7,442 nt of DNA from an uncultured Alphaproteobacteria bacterium (GCA_913064755.1 CAJYBQ010000151.1:1-7442), one strand, 5' to 3'; positions 1 to 6,384 are shown, counted from the stretch's first letter. The notes: generated by a model not told the origin, from the sequence alone. Numbers and translations: made by a program.

Positions 1-1
1 G

Positions 2-376
2 ACATCGGTGAGCATCGCCGGCGGCCGGTTGTGGGTACCGCATATCGACCGTGCCGTGGGGGCCCCCGTCCGGGTGCGCATTCGGGCACGCGACGTGATG
101 CTCGCCACCGCGCCGCCGACCGGTCTCAGCGCCAACAACGTGGTCAACGGCACCATCGCCGCCATCCGTCGCGACGAAGGTGCCTACCTGGATGTGCAGA
201 TCGCCTGCGCCACCGACCGGCTGGTCGCCCGCATCACGCATCGATCCCTCGCACGCCTGAAGCTGTCCGAAGGCCAACCGGTGCATGCGGTGATCAAGAG
301 CGTGACCGTGGAGCGCGACGGCGTGGGCCGTTCCGGGCATACTGGTCGGCGAACAGATTCAAGAGCAGCATCATGA
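2..376 (+). CDS. modC: Molybdate ABC transporter ATP-binding protein ModC, C-terminal fragment
   Basis: This is the 3' end of a gene that begins before the window; the frame is open to the left edge, so the GTG at 8 is probably internal. The visible 124 codons correspond to the region after the ATPase domain. They hold a short linker with the ModC-typical stretch RIRARDVMLA (fragment residues 26-35), then a Mop/TOBE-like molybdate-binding domain starting at about LSANNVVNGTIAAI and ending at VHAVIKSVTVE. In the family, ModC is the cytoplasmic ATPase that powers molybdate uptake through ModAB, and the Mop-like domain binds oxyanion. The Walker and signature motifs are off-window and cannot be checked. 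The last ~15 residues (GVGRSGHTGRR onward) are a basic, low-conservation tail. The stop overlaps the next start as ATGA, indicating translational coupling. Identification rests on remembered family sequence; other oxyanion or sugar ABC ATPases also carry TOBE domains, but this wording fits ModC best. Confidence 0.85.
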   Translation, partial: TSVSIAGGRLWVPHIDRAVGAPVRVRIRARDVMLATAPPTGLSANNVVNGTIAAIRRDEGAYLDVQIACATDRLVARITHRSLARLKLSEGQPVHAVIKSVTVERDGVGRSGHTGRRTDSRAAS

Positions 377-1059
377 ATGCCGAACAGCCTGCCGGACGTC
401 GCAAGAGCGAACTGCCCCCCCTTGTCGTGCGCAATGCCCGGCCGGAGGACGCGGAGGCAATCGCGCGGCTGATCGCCAAGGTCTACCCACCGCAACTGCG
501 CTACGGTCCCGAGGTCGTGCGCGGCCCCATGACCAATTTTCCGCAGGGCCAGTTCCTGGTGGAGCACGACGGAACGGTGCTGGGCTATGCCGCGACCTTC
601 ATGATCGACGAGGCAACCGCGATGGGGCCGCATACATGGCCGGAGATCACCAATGAAGGCATGGGCAGCAATCATGACCCTGCCGGTGACTGGCTCTACG
701 GCATGGAAGTCTGCGTCGATCCGGACCAGCGCGGACAACGGATCGGGCAGCGCCTCTACGTCGCCCGCAAGCGCCTCGCCACCCGTCTGAAACTGAAGGG
801 CATCGTCTTCGGTGGCCGCATGCCGGCATATACGCGACATGCCAAGCGGTTCGCCACGCCGGAGGCCTACCTGGAGGCGGCGGCGGCACGCAAGGTGCGC
901 GATCCCGTGATCGGCTTCCAGCGCCGCAACGGCTTCGCGCCGCTGGGGGTTCTGCGGAACTACCTGCCCGGTGACACGGAATCGGGCGACTGCGCCGCAC
1001 ACATGGTCTGGCGCAATCCGAACCACCCCGCCAACATGACAGACACCGACCCCATCTGA
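373..1059 (+). CDS. GNAT-family N-acetyltransferase, stand-alone version of the GNAT domain of GNAT/carbon-nitrogen hydrolase fusions
   Basis: This 228-residue protein is probably a cytoplasmic acetyl-CoA-dependent transferase; its substrate is unknown. The ATG at 373 is chosen because it overlaps the modC stop (ATGA) and precedes the conserved N-terminal strand LVVRNARPEDAEAIARLI (residues 17-34). The acetyl-CoA loop is RGQRIGQRLY (120-129), a variant of R/Q-x-x-G-x-G/A with Arg in place of the first Gly. Other conserved blocks are NFPQGQFLVE (55-64), GDWLYGMEVCVDP (105-117), KGIVFGGRMPAY (142-153) and GFQRRNGFAPLGVLRNYLP (181-199). From memory, these match the N-terminal domain of the bifunctional GNAT/carbon-nitrogen hydrolase proteins (Bacillus YhcX type). 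Here the protein ends at MVWRNP plus a short tail, and no nitrilase-like domain follows; the next gene is a DsbA-fold isomerase. The upstream Shine-Dalgarno is weak (AGAGCAG), so expression probably relies on coupling to modC. A longer in-frame reading back to 31 overlaps modC and is rejected. Confidence 0.9.
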   Translation: MNAEQPAGRRKSELPPLVVRNARPEDAEAIARLIAKVYPPQLRYGPEVVRGPMTNFPQGQFLVEHDGTVLGYAATFMIDEATAMGPHTWPEITNEGMGSNHDPAGDWLYGMEVCVDPDQRGQRIGQRLYVARKRLATRLKLKGIVFGGRMPAYTRHAKRFATPEAYLEAAAARKVRDPVIGFQRRNGFAPLGVLRNYLPGDTESGDCAAHMVWRNPNHPANMTDTDPI

Positions 1060-1061
1060 AC

Positions 1062-1068
1062 AAGGAGG
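1062..1068 (+). promoter_or_regulatory. Shine-Dalgarno AAGGAGG for the DsbA-fold isomerase gene
   Basis: A near-perfect ribosome binding site lies 6 nt before the GTG at 1075. It fixes the GTG as the start of the isomerase gene, where no nearby ATG would give the conserved N-terminal strand. It sits inside the 15-bp gap after the GNAT stop, which supports co-transcription. Confidence 0.85.
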
Positions 1069-1074
1069 CCGCCC

Positions 1075-1686
1075 GTGGCCGAGATCGAATACTTCTACGC
1101 GGCCTATTCGGCCTATGCCTACCTGGGCAACCGCCGCTTCCAGCAGATCGCCCGCGATGCCGGACGCACGATCGCGCATCGCCCCATAGACCTGCGCCGC
1201 GTGGTGGAAGAAGTCAGCAAGTCGCCCTTCGGCAACCGGTCGGAGCATCACAAGGCCTATTTCTTCGGGCGGGAGATCCAGCGCTGGAGCGAGGAACGCG
1301 ACGCCCCGGTGATCGGCTACACCCCGACCCATCACGGCAATGACATCACCCTGTCCAACTGTTTCCTGATCGCCGGGATGGAGGCCGGGCTGAACATCGA
1401 TGAACTGTCGCACCGGCTGATGCAATCCCACTGGGCGGAAGACAGCGACCTGGACGACGCCCCGACCCTGGCGCGCCTTGCCCGTGACGTCGGCGTCGAC
1501 CCCGAGCCGTTGCTGCAGGCCGCGCTGACACCGGAAGTGCAGGGCATCTACCAGCGCTGGACGCAGGAAGCCATCGACCGGTCCGTCTTCGGGTCGCCGA
1601 CCTATTTCGTGGATGGCGACATGTTCTACGGCCAGGATCGCCTGGAAATGGTCGAACGCGCGCTGAAGCAACCCTACAAGCGCTGA
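1075..1686 (+). CDS. DsbA-family / 2-hydroxychromene-2-carboxylate isomerase-like protein (kappa-class GST fold)
   Basis: This 203-residue protein has the length and layout of the HCCA isomerase/kappa GST group, which has a thioredoxin fold with an inserted helical domain and uses glutathione. The N-terminal block IEYFYAAYSAYAYLG (4-18) corresponds to the family's F-x-F-x-S-P-Y-S-Y-L region. Ser12 aligns with the active-site Ser, but the usual following Pro is Ala13. The C-terminal block SVFGSPTYFVDGDMFYGQDR (170-189), with cis-Pro175, is the classic family signature. There is no CxxC, so disulfide oxidoreductase activity is unlikely. There is no signal peptide, so it should be cytoplasmic. 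Characterised members isomerise 2-hydroxychromene-2-carboxylate in naphthalene breakdown, but no other aromatic-degradation genes are visible here, so the real substrate is unknown. It lies 15 bp after the GNAT gene and 36 bp before the M81 gene, probably in one transcript. Starts at GTG with a strong Shine-Dalgarno sequence. Confidence 0.88.
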   Translation: MAEIEYFYAAYSAYAYLGNRRFQQIARDAGRTIAHRPIDLRRVVEEVSKSPFGNRSEHHKAYFFGREIQRWSEERDAPVIGYTPTHHGNDITLSNCFLIAGMEAGLNIDELSHRLMQSHWAEDSDLDDAPTLARLARDVGVDPEPLLQAALTPEVQGIYQRWTQEAIDRSVFGSPTYFVDGDMFYGQDRLEMVERALKQPYKR

Positions 1687-1712
1687 CCCTCACCCCGCCG
1701 ATCTGACAAGCT

Positions 1713-1717
1713 GGAGG
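1713..1717 (+). promoter_or_regulatory. Shine-Dalgarno GGAGG for the M81 peptidase gene
   Basis: GGAGG lies 5 nt upstream of the ATG at 1723, within the 36-bp gap after the isomerase stop. It confirms the start that gives the conserved N-terminus MARIAIAGFMHETNTF. No promoter or terminator is evident in the gap. Confidence 0.75.
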
Positions 1718-1722
1718 TTCCC

Positions 1723-3234
1723 ATGGCCCGTATTGCCATTGCCGGTTTCATGCATGAAACCAACACTTTCGCGCCCGTGCTCACCACCTATGAGCATTTC
1801 GAGCAGGCGGAGGGCTTTCCGGGCCTGACGATGGGGGCAGAGATGCTGGACGTGTTCCCGCCCGCCAATATCGCGACCGGTGGCTTCATCAACCGGGCAC
1901 AGGCGCTGGGCCATGACATCGCGCCGGTGCTCTGGTGCGCGGCGGTGCCTGCCGGATACGTCACCGAGGATGCCTACGAGCGGATCGTGGCCATGATCGT
2001 CGAAGGCATCGTGGCGGAAGTCGCGAAAGGTGCCGAAGCGGTCTACCTGGACCTGCACGGGGCGATGGTCGCGCAGCATCAGGAAGATGGCGAAGGGGAA
2101 CTGCTGCGCCGCCTGCGGGCGGAGATCGGCGACGAGATGACCGTGGTCGTCAGCCTGGACCTGCACGTGAACATCACCGAACTGATGGTACGGCACGCGG
2201 ACGCGCTGATCGGATTCCGCACCTATCCGCATATCGACATGGCAGAGACAGGTGAACGATCCGCCGATCACATGCACATGATCCTCAACGCCGAACGCCC
2301 GCCGCAGGCGAAGGCATTCCGCAAGCTGGATTTCCTCGGCCCGCTGACCGGCCAGTGCACCATGGTGGAGCCATCGAAGTCGCTCTACGAACTTGTCGCG
2401 GAGATGCAGGAAGGTGCCATTAGCACCATCAGCTATACCCCCGGGTTTCACCCGGCGGACATCCTGGAGTGCGGTCCGGCGGTGGTCGCCTATGCCGATG
2501 ACCAGGACGCCGCGGACGCGGCAGCGGACAAGCTGCGTGACTACGTACTGGCGCATGAGGGCGAATTCGCGGTGCCCATGTTGAGCCCCGCCGAAGCGGT
2601 TTCAAGGGCACGCGGCATGCACAACAGTGCATCGCGCACCATCGTGCTGGCCGACGTGCAGGACAATTCCGGTGCCGGCGGCACGTCCGACACCACCGGC
2701 CTGCTGAGGGCACTGGTCGAAGGCCGGGCGGAAGGGGCCGTGCTGGGTCATCTGACCGATCCCGACGCCGCCAGGGCCGCCCACGCAGCGGGTGTCGGTG
2801 CGGAAATCGAACTGTCCGTCGGTGGCAAGCTGTTCGAAGGTGGCGATCCTCCGTTCACCGCGACATTCCGGGTCGCCGCCCTGTCCGACGGGCAATTTCT
2901 CTGCACCGGCCCGTTCTACGGCGGCAACAATGCCAAGCTGGGCAAGACCGCGGTGCTGGAGATCGATGGTGTCCGCGTCGTGGTCTGCGAAGGCCGGATG
3001 CAGGCCGCGGACAAGGAAATGTTCCGCCACATCGGCATCGAACCGGACCAGGTACCGATCCTGTGCCTGAAGTCATCCGTGCATTTTCGCGGCGACTTCA
3101 CGGATATTGCCGAAGACATCCTGGTGGTCGAATCGCCGGGTGCCTTCATCGACCGCCCGGCGAAGAACAACTACAGGAACCTGCGCGCGGGAGTCCGGCT
3201 CGGCCCCAACGGACCCGAACATCAGCCGGGTTGA
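1723..3234 (+). CDS. M81 family metallopeptidase (microcystinase C / MlrC-like)
   Basis: This 503-residue protein has the usual MlrC-family length and both domains: the N-terminal M81 domain (about 1-290) and the MlrC C-terminal domain (about 300-490). It opens with the signature MARIAIAGFMHETNTFAP. Metal-site candidates are Asp146 and His148 in SLDLHVN, and His170 in TYPHID. The D-x-H then 22-residue spacing agrees with the zinc ligands reported for Sphingomonas MlrC as I recall them. HGAM (112-115) is also conserved. The C-terminal domain begins with VLADVQDNSGAGGTSDTTGL (308-327), a variant of the family's DNPGGG-type motif. In the known pathway MlrC cleaves linearised microcystin and tetrapeptide, but most family members lie outside that pathway and probably hydrolyse other amides or peptides; nothing here (no mlrA, mlrB or mlrD) suggests microcystin use. 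No signal peptide is visible, so it is probably cytoplasmic. It ends 19 bp from the convergent HAD gene, with no clear terminator between them. Confidence 0.93.
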   Translation: MARIAIAGFMHETNTFAPVLTTYEHFEQAEGFPGLTMGAEMLDVFPPANIATGGFINRAQALGHDIAPVLWCAAVPAGYVTEDAYERIVAMIVEGIVAEVAKGAEAVYLDLHGAMVAQHQEDGEGELLRRLRAEIGDEMTVVVSLDLHVNITELMVRHADALIGFRTYPHIDMAETGERSADHMHMILNAERPPQAKAFRKLDFLGPLTGQCTMVEPSKSLYELVAEMQEGAISTISYTPGFHPADILECGPAVVAYADDQDAADAAADKLRDYVLAHEGEFAVPMLSPAEAVSRARGMHNSASRTIVLADVQDNSGAGGTSDTTGLLRALVEGRAEGAVLGHLTDPDAARAAHAAGVGAEIELSVGGKLFEGGDPPFTATFRVAALSDGQFLCTGPFYGGNNAKLGKTAVLEIDGVRVVVCEGRMQAADKEMFRHIGIEPDQVPILCLKSSVHFRGDFTDIAEDILVVESPGAFIDRPAKNNYRNLRAGVRLGPNGPEHQPG

Positions 3235-3253
3235 GTATCGGCCGCAACAAGTG

Positions 3254-3961
3254 TCAGTCCCGCTCGATGATCTCCAGCGCGGAGGTCAGGAACGCCGTCA
3301 GGTCATTGGTCACGTGGTGAATATGCTCACCCGTTGACTGTTCGTGGCTCCACTCCGTCATCCCCGGTATCCAGACCGTGGTCATGCCGACGGCGTGGGC
3401 CGGCACCAGGTTGCGGGCCATGTCCTCGAACATTGCCGCGCTCTTCGGGTTCACGTCGTGGGCCGCGATGAACTGGTGATACGGCGCCACCTCCTTCTTC
3501 GGCACGAAGTCGGAATGCACGATGTCGAAGATCGCCTCGAAGCAGTCGTTGATGCCGATCTTGCCCATGACGTTTTCCGCGTGGCTGACGGAACCGTTGG
3601 TGAAGACCAGCCTGCGCCCCGGCAATCGCTTCAGCGCGTCGGCCAGCACCGGGTTGGCGTCCACCGGTGACAGATCGATGTCGTGGACATAGTCCAGGAA
3701 ATCCTCCGGCCGGATGCCGTGATGGTCGATCAGGCCCTTCAACGTGGTGCCATGGCTGACGAAATAGTCCTTCTGCAACCGATGCGCCTCGTCCTCGTCC
3801 ACCTTCAGGTGATCACAGATGAAGTACCGCATCCGGTCACTGACCTGGGCGAACAGGTTGCTCCGGGCCGGATAGAGCGTGTTGTCGAGGTCGAACACCC
3901 AGGTATCCACATGGCGCAGATCCGGGGCGGGCGTGTCTTCGCGGGAGGCTTGATCATTCAT
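3254..3961 (-). CDS. HAD-superfamily phosphatase, pyrimidine 5'-nucleotidase type
   Basis: This 235-residue cytoplasmic hydrolase has the four HAD motifs. Motif I is VFDLDNTLYP (nucleophile Asp24, acid/base Asp26), motif II is VFTNGS (Thr121), the motif III lysine is in PKKE (156-157), and motif IV is FEDMARNL (Asp180). DLDNTLYP, a helical cap between about residues 35 and 110, and FED-x-ARNL are typical of the Sdt1/pyrimidine 5'-nucleotidase subgroup, which dephosphorylates UMP, CMP or related small phosphates. Such enzymes are often promiscuous, so the physiological substrate is unproven. The ATG at 3961 (MNDQASRED) is preferred because AAGGGGAG directly precedes it and the conserved region starts about 20 residues later. 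A TTG at 3997 would add 12 residues but reads through that ribosome site. The gene is divergent from the DUF2336 gene, sharing a 105-bp upstream region, and convergent with the M81 gene. Confidence 0.92.
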   Translation of the reverse strand: MNDQASREDTPAPDLRHVDTWVFDLDNTLYPARSNLFAQVSDRMRYFICDHLKVDEDEAHRLQKDYFVSHGTTLKGLIDHHGIRPEDFLDYVHDIDLSPVDANPVLADALKRLPGRRLVFTNGSVSHAENVMGKIGINDCFEAIFDIVHSDFVPKKEVAPYHQFIAAHDVNPKSAAMFEDMARNLVPAHAVGMTTVWIPGMTEWSHEQSTGEHIHHVTNDLTAFLTSALEIIERD

Positions 3962-4066
3962 GCTCCCCTTATCGCCCGGGGGAGTGATCCGTCGCAAGCC
4001 GTTAACTGCCCGTTAGCCAGCGACAGTCATGCTGCGGGCAGAATTCTCTATCCGGGGACGAGGAAG
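3962..4066. promoter_or_regulatory. Divergent promoter region between the HAD phosphatase and DUF2336 genes
   Basis: This 105-bp gap separates two genes that read away from each other, so it must carry the signals for at least the DUF2336 gene. TTAA at 4002-4005, seven bases, then TTAG at 4013-4016 matches 7 of 8 specified bases of the gapped CtrA site TTAA-N7-TTAA. CTGCCCG (4006-4012), which is exactly the CtrA spacer, is repeated inverted as CGGGCAG at 4035-4041. Inside it CAGC (4018-4021) pairs with GCTG (4031-4034), giving a possible 11-bp stem with a 5-nt bulge. I see no convincing sigma-70 -35/-10 pair. That a promoter lies here is likely; the named sites are inference. Confidence 0.5.
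4006..4041. repeat. Imperfect inverted repeat upstream of the DUF2336 gene
   Basis: The left arm is CTGCCCG (4006-4012), then TTAGC, then CAGC (4018-4021); the right arm is the uninterrupted GCTGCGGGCAG (4031-4041). All 11 bases of the right arm pair, with a 5-nt bulge on the left and a 9-nt loop (4022-4030). It ends 25 bp before the DUF2336 start, so it could be an operator or, if transcription starts upstream, an mRNA hairpin near the ribosome site. It is not followed by a T-run and lies between divergent genes, so it is not a terminator. Confidence 0.45.
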
Positions 4067-5293
4067 ATGGCAGACGAAAATCGCAATGCCGAAATGGTGG
4101 CCTATCAGAAACAGATCAACGATCTGAAGAACCCCAACCAGAGCACCCGGCTGGCCCTCGCCCGCGATGCATCGGTCCGCCCGGAGGTGCTGTACTTCCT
4201 GGCCGAAGACAAGGACAAGGACGTCCGCTCGGCAGTGGCACAGAACCCGGCCACGCCCGGCAAGGCCGACCTGCTGCTGGCGGAAGACGTCGATCCCTAT
4301 GTCCGCACGGAACTGGCCCGCAAGATCGGCCGCCTGCTGCCCGGCATGGGCGACAGGAAGCAGGATCGCCTGCGGGAACTGACAGAGCAGGCCCTGGACC
4401 ACCTGGCGAACGACCGCCTGGTCGACGTGCGCGCCGCCCTGGCCGACGCCATCCGGGATTCCGAGATCGTGCCGAAGCAGATCGTCATGAAACTCGCGCA
4501 GGACGTGGAAGAGATCGTCGCCGCGCCGATCCTGGAATATTCGCCGCTGCTCAATGACGCCGACCTGGTGGAGATCATCGGGGCCGGCGTCACCTTGGGC
4601 GCGCTGCCATCCATCGCGCGGCGACGGGGCATCAGCGCAGAGGTCGCCGATGCCGTGGTCGCGACCACCGACCTGCCGTCGGTCGCGGCGCTGCTGCACA
4701 ACAAGTCCGCCAGCGTCCGCAGCGAAACCCTGGACAAGCTGACGGACGGGGTGAAGGACATCGACATATTGCACGAGCCGCTGGTCATGCGGCCCGAACT
4801 GTCACAGCGCGCAATACGACGGATATCGACCTTCGTGGCGCGATCCCTGCCCGACCGACTGGCCGAACGCGGTGACCTGGACAACCGCACCCGCCGCGCC
4901 CTGGCCGAGGCCGTGGGGGAGCGCCTGGCTGAGGACAAGGACGCCGACCAGAAGCTGGACGAGGATTTCGCCGAACACCTGAACGAGCGGGGCAAGCTGG
5001 ACGACGAAGTGCTCCAGAAGGCGATGGAAAAGAACCGCCGCAGTTTCGTGGTCAGGGCCCTGGCACTGAAGTCCGGCCGCAACGATGAAGCGGTCGAGCG
5101 CATCATGGCCATGCGCAACGGCAAGGCGACGACCGCCCTGGTGCACCAGGGCGGGTTCTCGATGCGTACCGCCCTGCTGGTGCAGCAACGGATCGCCCGG
5201 GTACCGCCGCACGAACTGCTCGCCGCCCGCAACGGCATCGACTATCCGCTGACGCCGGAAGAACTGGAAATGCAGATCGCCCACATCGGGTAG
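4067..5293 (+). CDS. DUF2336 domain-containing protein with tandem LRV/HEAT-like helical repeats
   Basis: This 408-residue, strongly charged, predicted all-helical cytoplasmic protein has no signal peptide or membrane segment. I recognise it as the alphaproteobacterial DUF2336 family; no biochemical function is assigned to that family as far as I know. Near the N-terminus a 26-residue unit repeats. STRLALARDASVRPEVLYFL begins at 26, DVRSAVAQNPATPGKADLLL at 52, and a third partial unit YVRTELARKIG at 78, each with the leucine-rich-variant pattern D-VR-x-x-(V/L)A-x-N-P-x-(T/V)-P-x-x-L-x-x-LA-x-D. DVRAALADAIRD (120-131) resembles a further diverged unit. A second internal repeat is DRLAERGDLDNRTRRALAEA (263-282) against EHLNERGKLDDEVLQKAMEK (303-322). 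Such solenoids usually bind other proteins. The ATG at 4067 follows GAGG at a short distance; an open frame back to 3683 runs antisense through the HAD gene and is rejected. Its promoter probably lies in the divergent gap. Confidence 0.87.
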   Translation: MADENRNAEMVAYQKQINDLKNPNQSTRLALARDASVRPEVLYFLAEDKDKDVRSAVAQNPATPGKADLLLAEDVDPYVRTELARKIGRLLPGMGDRKQDRLRELTEQALDHLANDRLVDVRAALADAIRDSEIVPKQIVMKLAQDVEEIVAAPILEYSPLLNDADLVEIIGAGVTLGALPSIARRRGISAEVADAVVATTDLPSVAALLHNKSASVRSETLDKLTDGVKDIDILHEPLVMRPELSQRAIRRISTFVARSLPDRLAERGDLDNRTRRALAEAVGERLAEDKDADQKLDEDFAEHLNERGKLDDEVLQKAMEKNRRSFVVRALALKSGRNDEAVERIMAMRNGKATTALVHQGGFSMRTALLVQQRIARVPPHELLAARNGIDYPLTPEELEMQIAHIG

Positions 5294-5304
5294 GCGCGGC
5301 AAGG

Positions 5305-5323
5305 TCGTGCGCGCCAGGCACGA
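5305..5323. terminator. Possible bidirectional terminator hairpin between convergent genes
   Basis: TCGTGC (5305-5310) and GCACGA (5318-5323) form a 6-bp stem with a 7-nt loop in the 55-bp gap between the convergent DUF2336 and agmatinase-family genes. The position suits a shared terminator, but neither strand shows a T-run after the stem, so this is only a weak candidate. Confidence 0.3.
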
Positions 5324-5348
5324 ATCCGTCGCGCCCAGCGGCCCTGCG

Positions 5349-6365
5349 CTATTTCCGGCCGGTCATGATGGTCAATATCTCGAACAGCATCTGGCCGCCG
5401 ACCTGCGCCGTATTGGTCGTCGCATCGTATTGCGGCGCGACCTCGACCACGTCACCGCCAACGATATCGAGACCGTCCAGTCCCCGGAATATCTGCTGCA
5501 CCTCGCGCGGTGTCAGGCCACCGACCTCCGGCGTGCCGGTGCCCGGTGCGAAGCCCGGGTCGATACCGTCGATGTCGAACGTCACGTAGACCGGCCCGTC
5601 GCCCACGACCTGCCGGGCAGCGGCGACGACCGCCGGGATGCCCATGTCCATCACCTTCTCGATGTGGAACACGGTCATTCCCGCGTCCTCGGAGAACTCC
5701 CAGATATATTCCGACGCACCGCGGATGCCGATCTGTACGCATCGTTCCGGGTCCAGCACGCCATCCAGAACGGCCGACCTGAACGGGCCGCCATGGTGGA
5801 ACTTGGAGTGATCGAATTCCCCGCCCGTATCGCAATGCGCATCGATATGGACCATGCCGAGCGGGCGGTCCTTTCCCAGTGCCTTCATGATCGGATAGGT
5901 GATGGAATGGTCACCGCCGATGGACAGAGGCCTGACACCCGCATCATGCAGGAGCGCGTAATATGCCTCGATATCCTCCATCGCCATGTCGAGGCTGAAG
6001 CGACTGCGGAACGGCACGTCGCCGACATCACCCACCCTCGCCTCCAGGAAGGGCGCGCGGGCAAGGATATGGTGCCAGGGGCCGATCCGCTCGATCGTCC
6101 GGACCGCACGCGGCCCGAACCGGGCGCCGGGGCGATTGGTGACACCCAGGTCCATCGGCACACCGACCAGGGCGATATCCAGGTCGTCGAACCCTTCCAC
6201 CGCCGGTGCACCCAGGAAAGTCGGAATCCCCGCGAAGGGCGCGTAGCGACGCCCGCCATCCTCGAACTGTGAATCCGTGATGGCGCGATAGCGCTCGTCG
6301 TAAGTGGTGCCTGGTTCTACCGCGCCATATTTCGCCTGCAGGCGCTTCAGATTTGCCTGGTCCAT
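5349..6365 (-). CDS. Agmatinase/arginase-family ureohydrolase (SpeB-type)
   Basis: This 338-residue manganese-type ureohydrolase carries all the family's metal-site residues: His153 in IGGDHSIT, Asp175, His177 and Asp179 in HIDAHCDT, and Asp264 and Asp266 in TFDIDGIDP, followed by GFAPGTGTPEVGG (271-283). The entry block VGVPMDLGVTNRPGARFGPR (67-86) and an N-terminal extension of about 55 residues (AGIPTFLGAP) are typical of the agmatinase/guanidino-acid hydrolase group. The enzyme should release urea from a guanidino compound in the cytoplasm. Agmatine (giving putrescine) is the default annotation, but guanidinobutyrate, guanidinopropionate or guanidine hydrolases share these motifs, so the substrate is not settled by sequence. 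FHHGGPFRSAVLDGVLDP (189-206) forms part of the substrate-side loop. The start is fixed by AGGAGG 4 nt upstream. It lies 56 bp downstream of the enoyl-CoA hydratase-family gene on the same strand, probably in one transcript. Confidence 0.93.
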   Translation of the reverse strand: MDQANLKRLQAKYGAVEPGTTYDERYRAITDSQFEDGGRRYAPFAGIPTFLGAPAVEGFDDLDIALVGVPMDLGVTNRPGARFGPRAVRTIERIGPWHHILARAPFLEARVGDVGDVPFRSRFSLDMAMEDIEAYYALLHDAGVRPLSIGGDHSITYPIMKALGKDRPLGMVHIDAHCDTGGEFDHSKFHHGGPFRSAVLDGVLDPERCVQIGIRGASEYIWEFSEDAGMTVFHIEKVMDMGIPAVVAAARQVVGDGPVYVTFDIDGIDPGFAPGTGTPEVGGLTPREVQQIFRGLDGLDIVGGDVVEVAPQYDATTNTAQVGGQMLFEILTIMTGRK

Positions 6366-6369
6366 CGGG

Positions 6370-6375
6370 CCTCCT
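6370..6375 (-). promoter_or_regulatory. Shine-Dalgarno AGGAGG for the agmatinase-family gene
   Basis: On the minus strand AGGAGG stands 4 nt before the ATG that begins at 6365. The strong site inside the intergenic gap means the ureohydrolase can be translated independently of the upstream gene. Confidence 0.8.
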
Positions 6376-6384
6376 GCCTGGTGG

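Noticed and set aside
31..372. Extension of the GNAT protein to an upstream start
   Set aside because: It overlaps the modC frame, which reads as a conserved Mop/TOBE domain, and its translation is Arg/Gly-rich filler; the ATGA overlap at 373 gives the natural start.
184..1671. 495-codon open frame on the minus strand opposite the GNAT and isomerase genes
   Set aside because: It is antisense to two well-recognised genes in matching frame register, spans their intergenic gap and the modC overlap, and resembles no protein family. Long antisense frames are normal in GC-rich DNA.
1690..2556. 288-codon minus-strand open frame opposite the M81 gene
   Set aside because: It has low-complexity His/Val/Arg-rich composition, is fully antisense to a recognised gene, and has no ribosome site or family resemblance.
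3195..3229. Inverted repeat CCGGCT/AGCCGG near the end of the M81 gene as a terminator
   Set aside because: The stem is only 6 bp with a 23-nt loop, it lies inside coding sequence, and no T-run follows on either strand.
3683..4066. Long N-terminal extension of the DUF2336 protein
   Set aside because: The extra 128 codons run antisense through the HAD phosphatase gene and the intergenic region; the family-like N-terminus and a ribosome site fit the ATG at 4067.
5307..6272. 321-codon plus-strand open frame opposite the ureohydrolase gene
   Set aside because: It is antisense to a protein carrying all ureohydrolase motifs; its Arg/His/Asp-rich translation is the usual shadow product.
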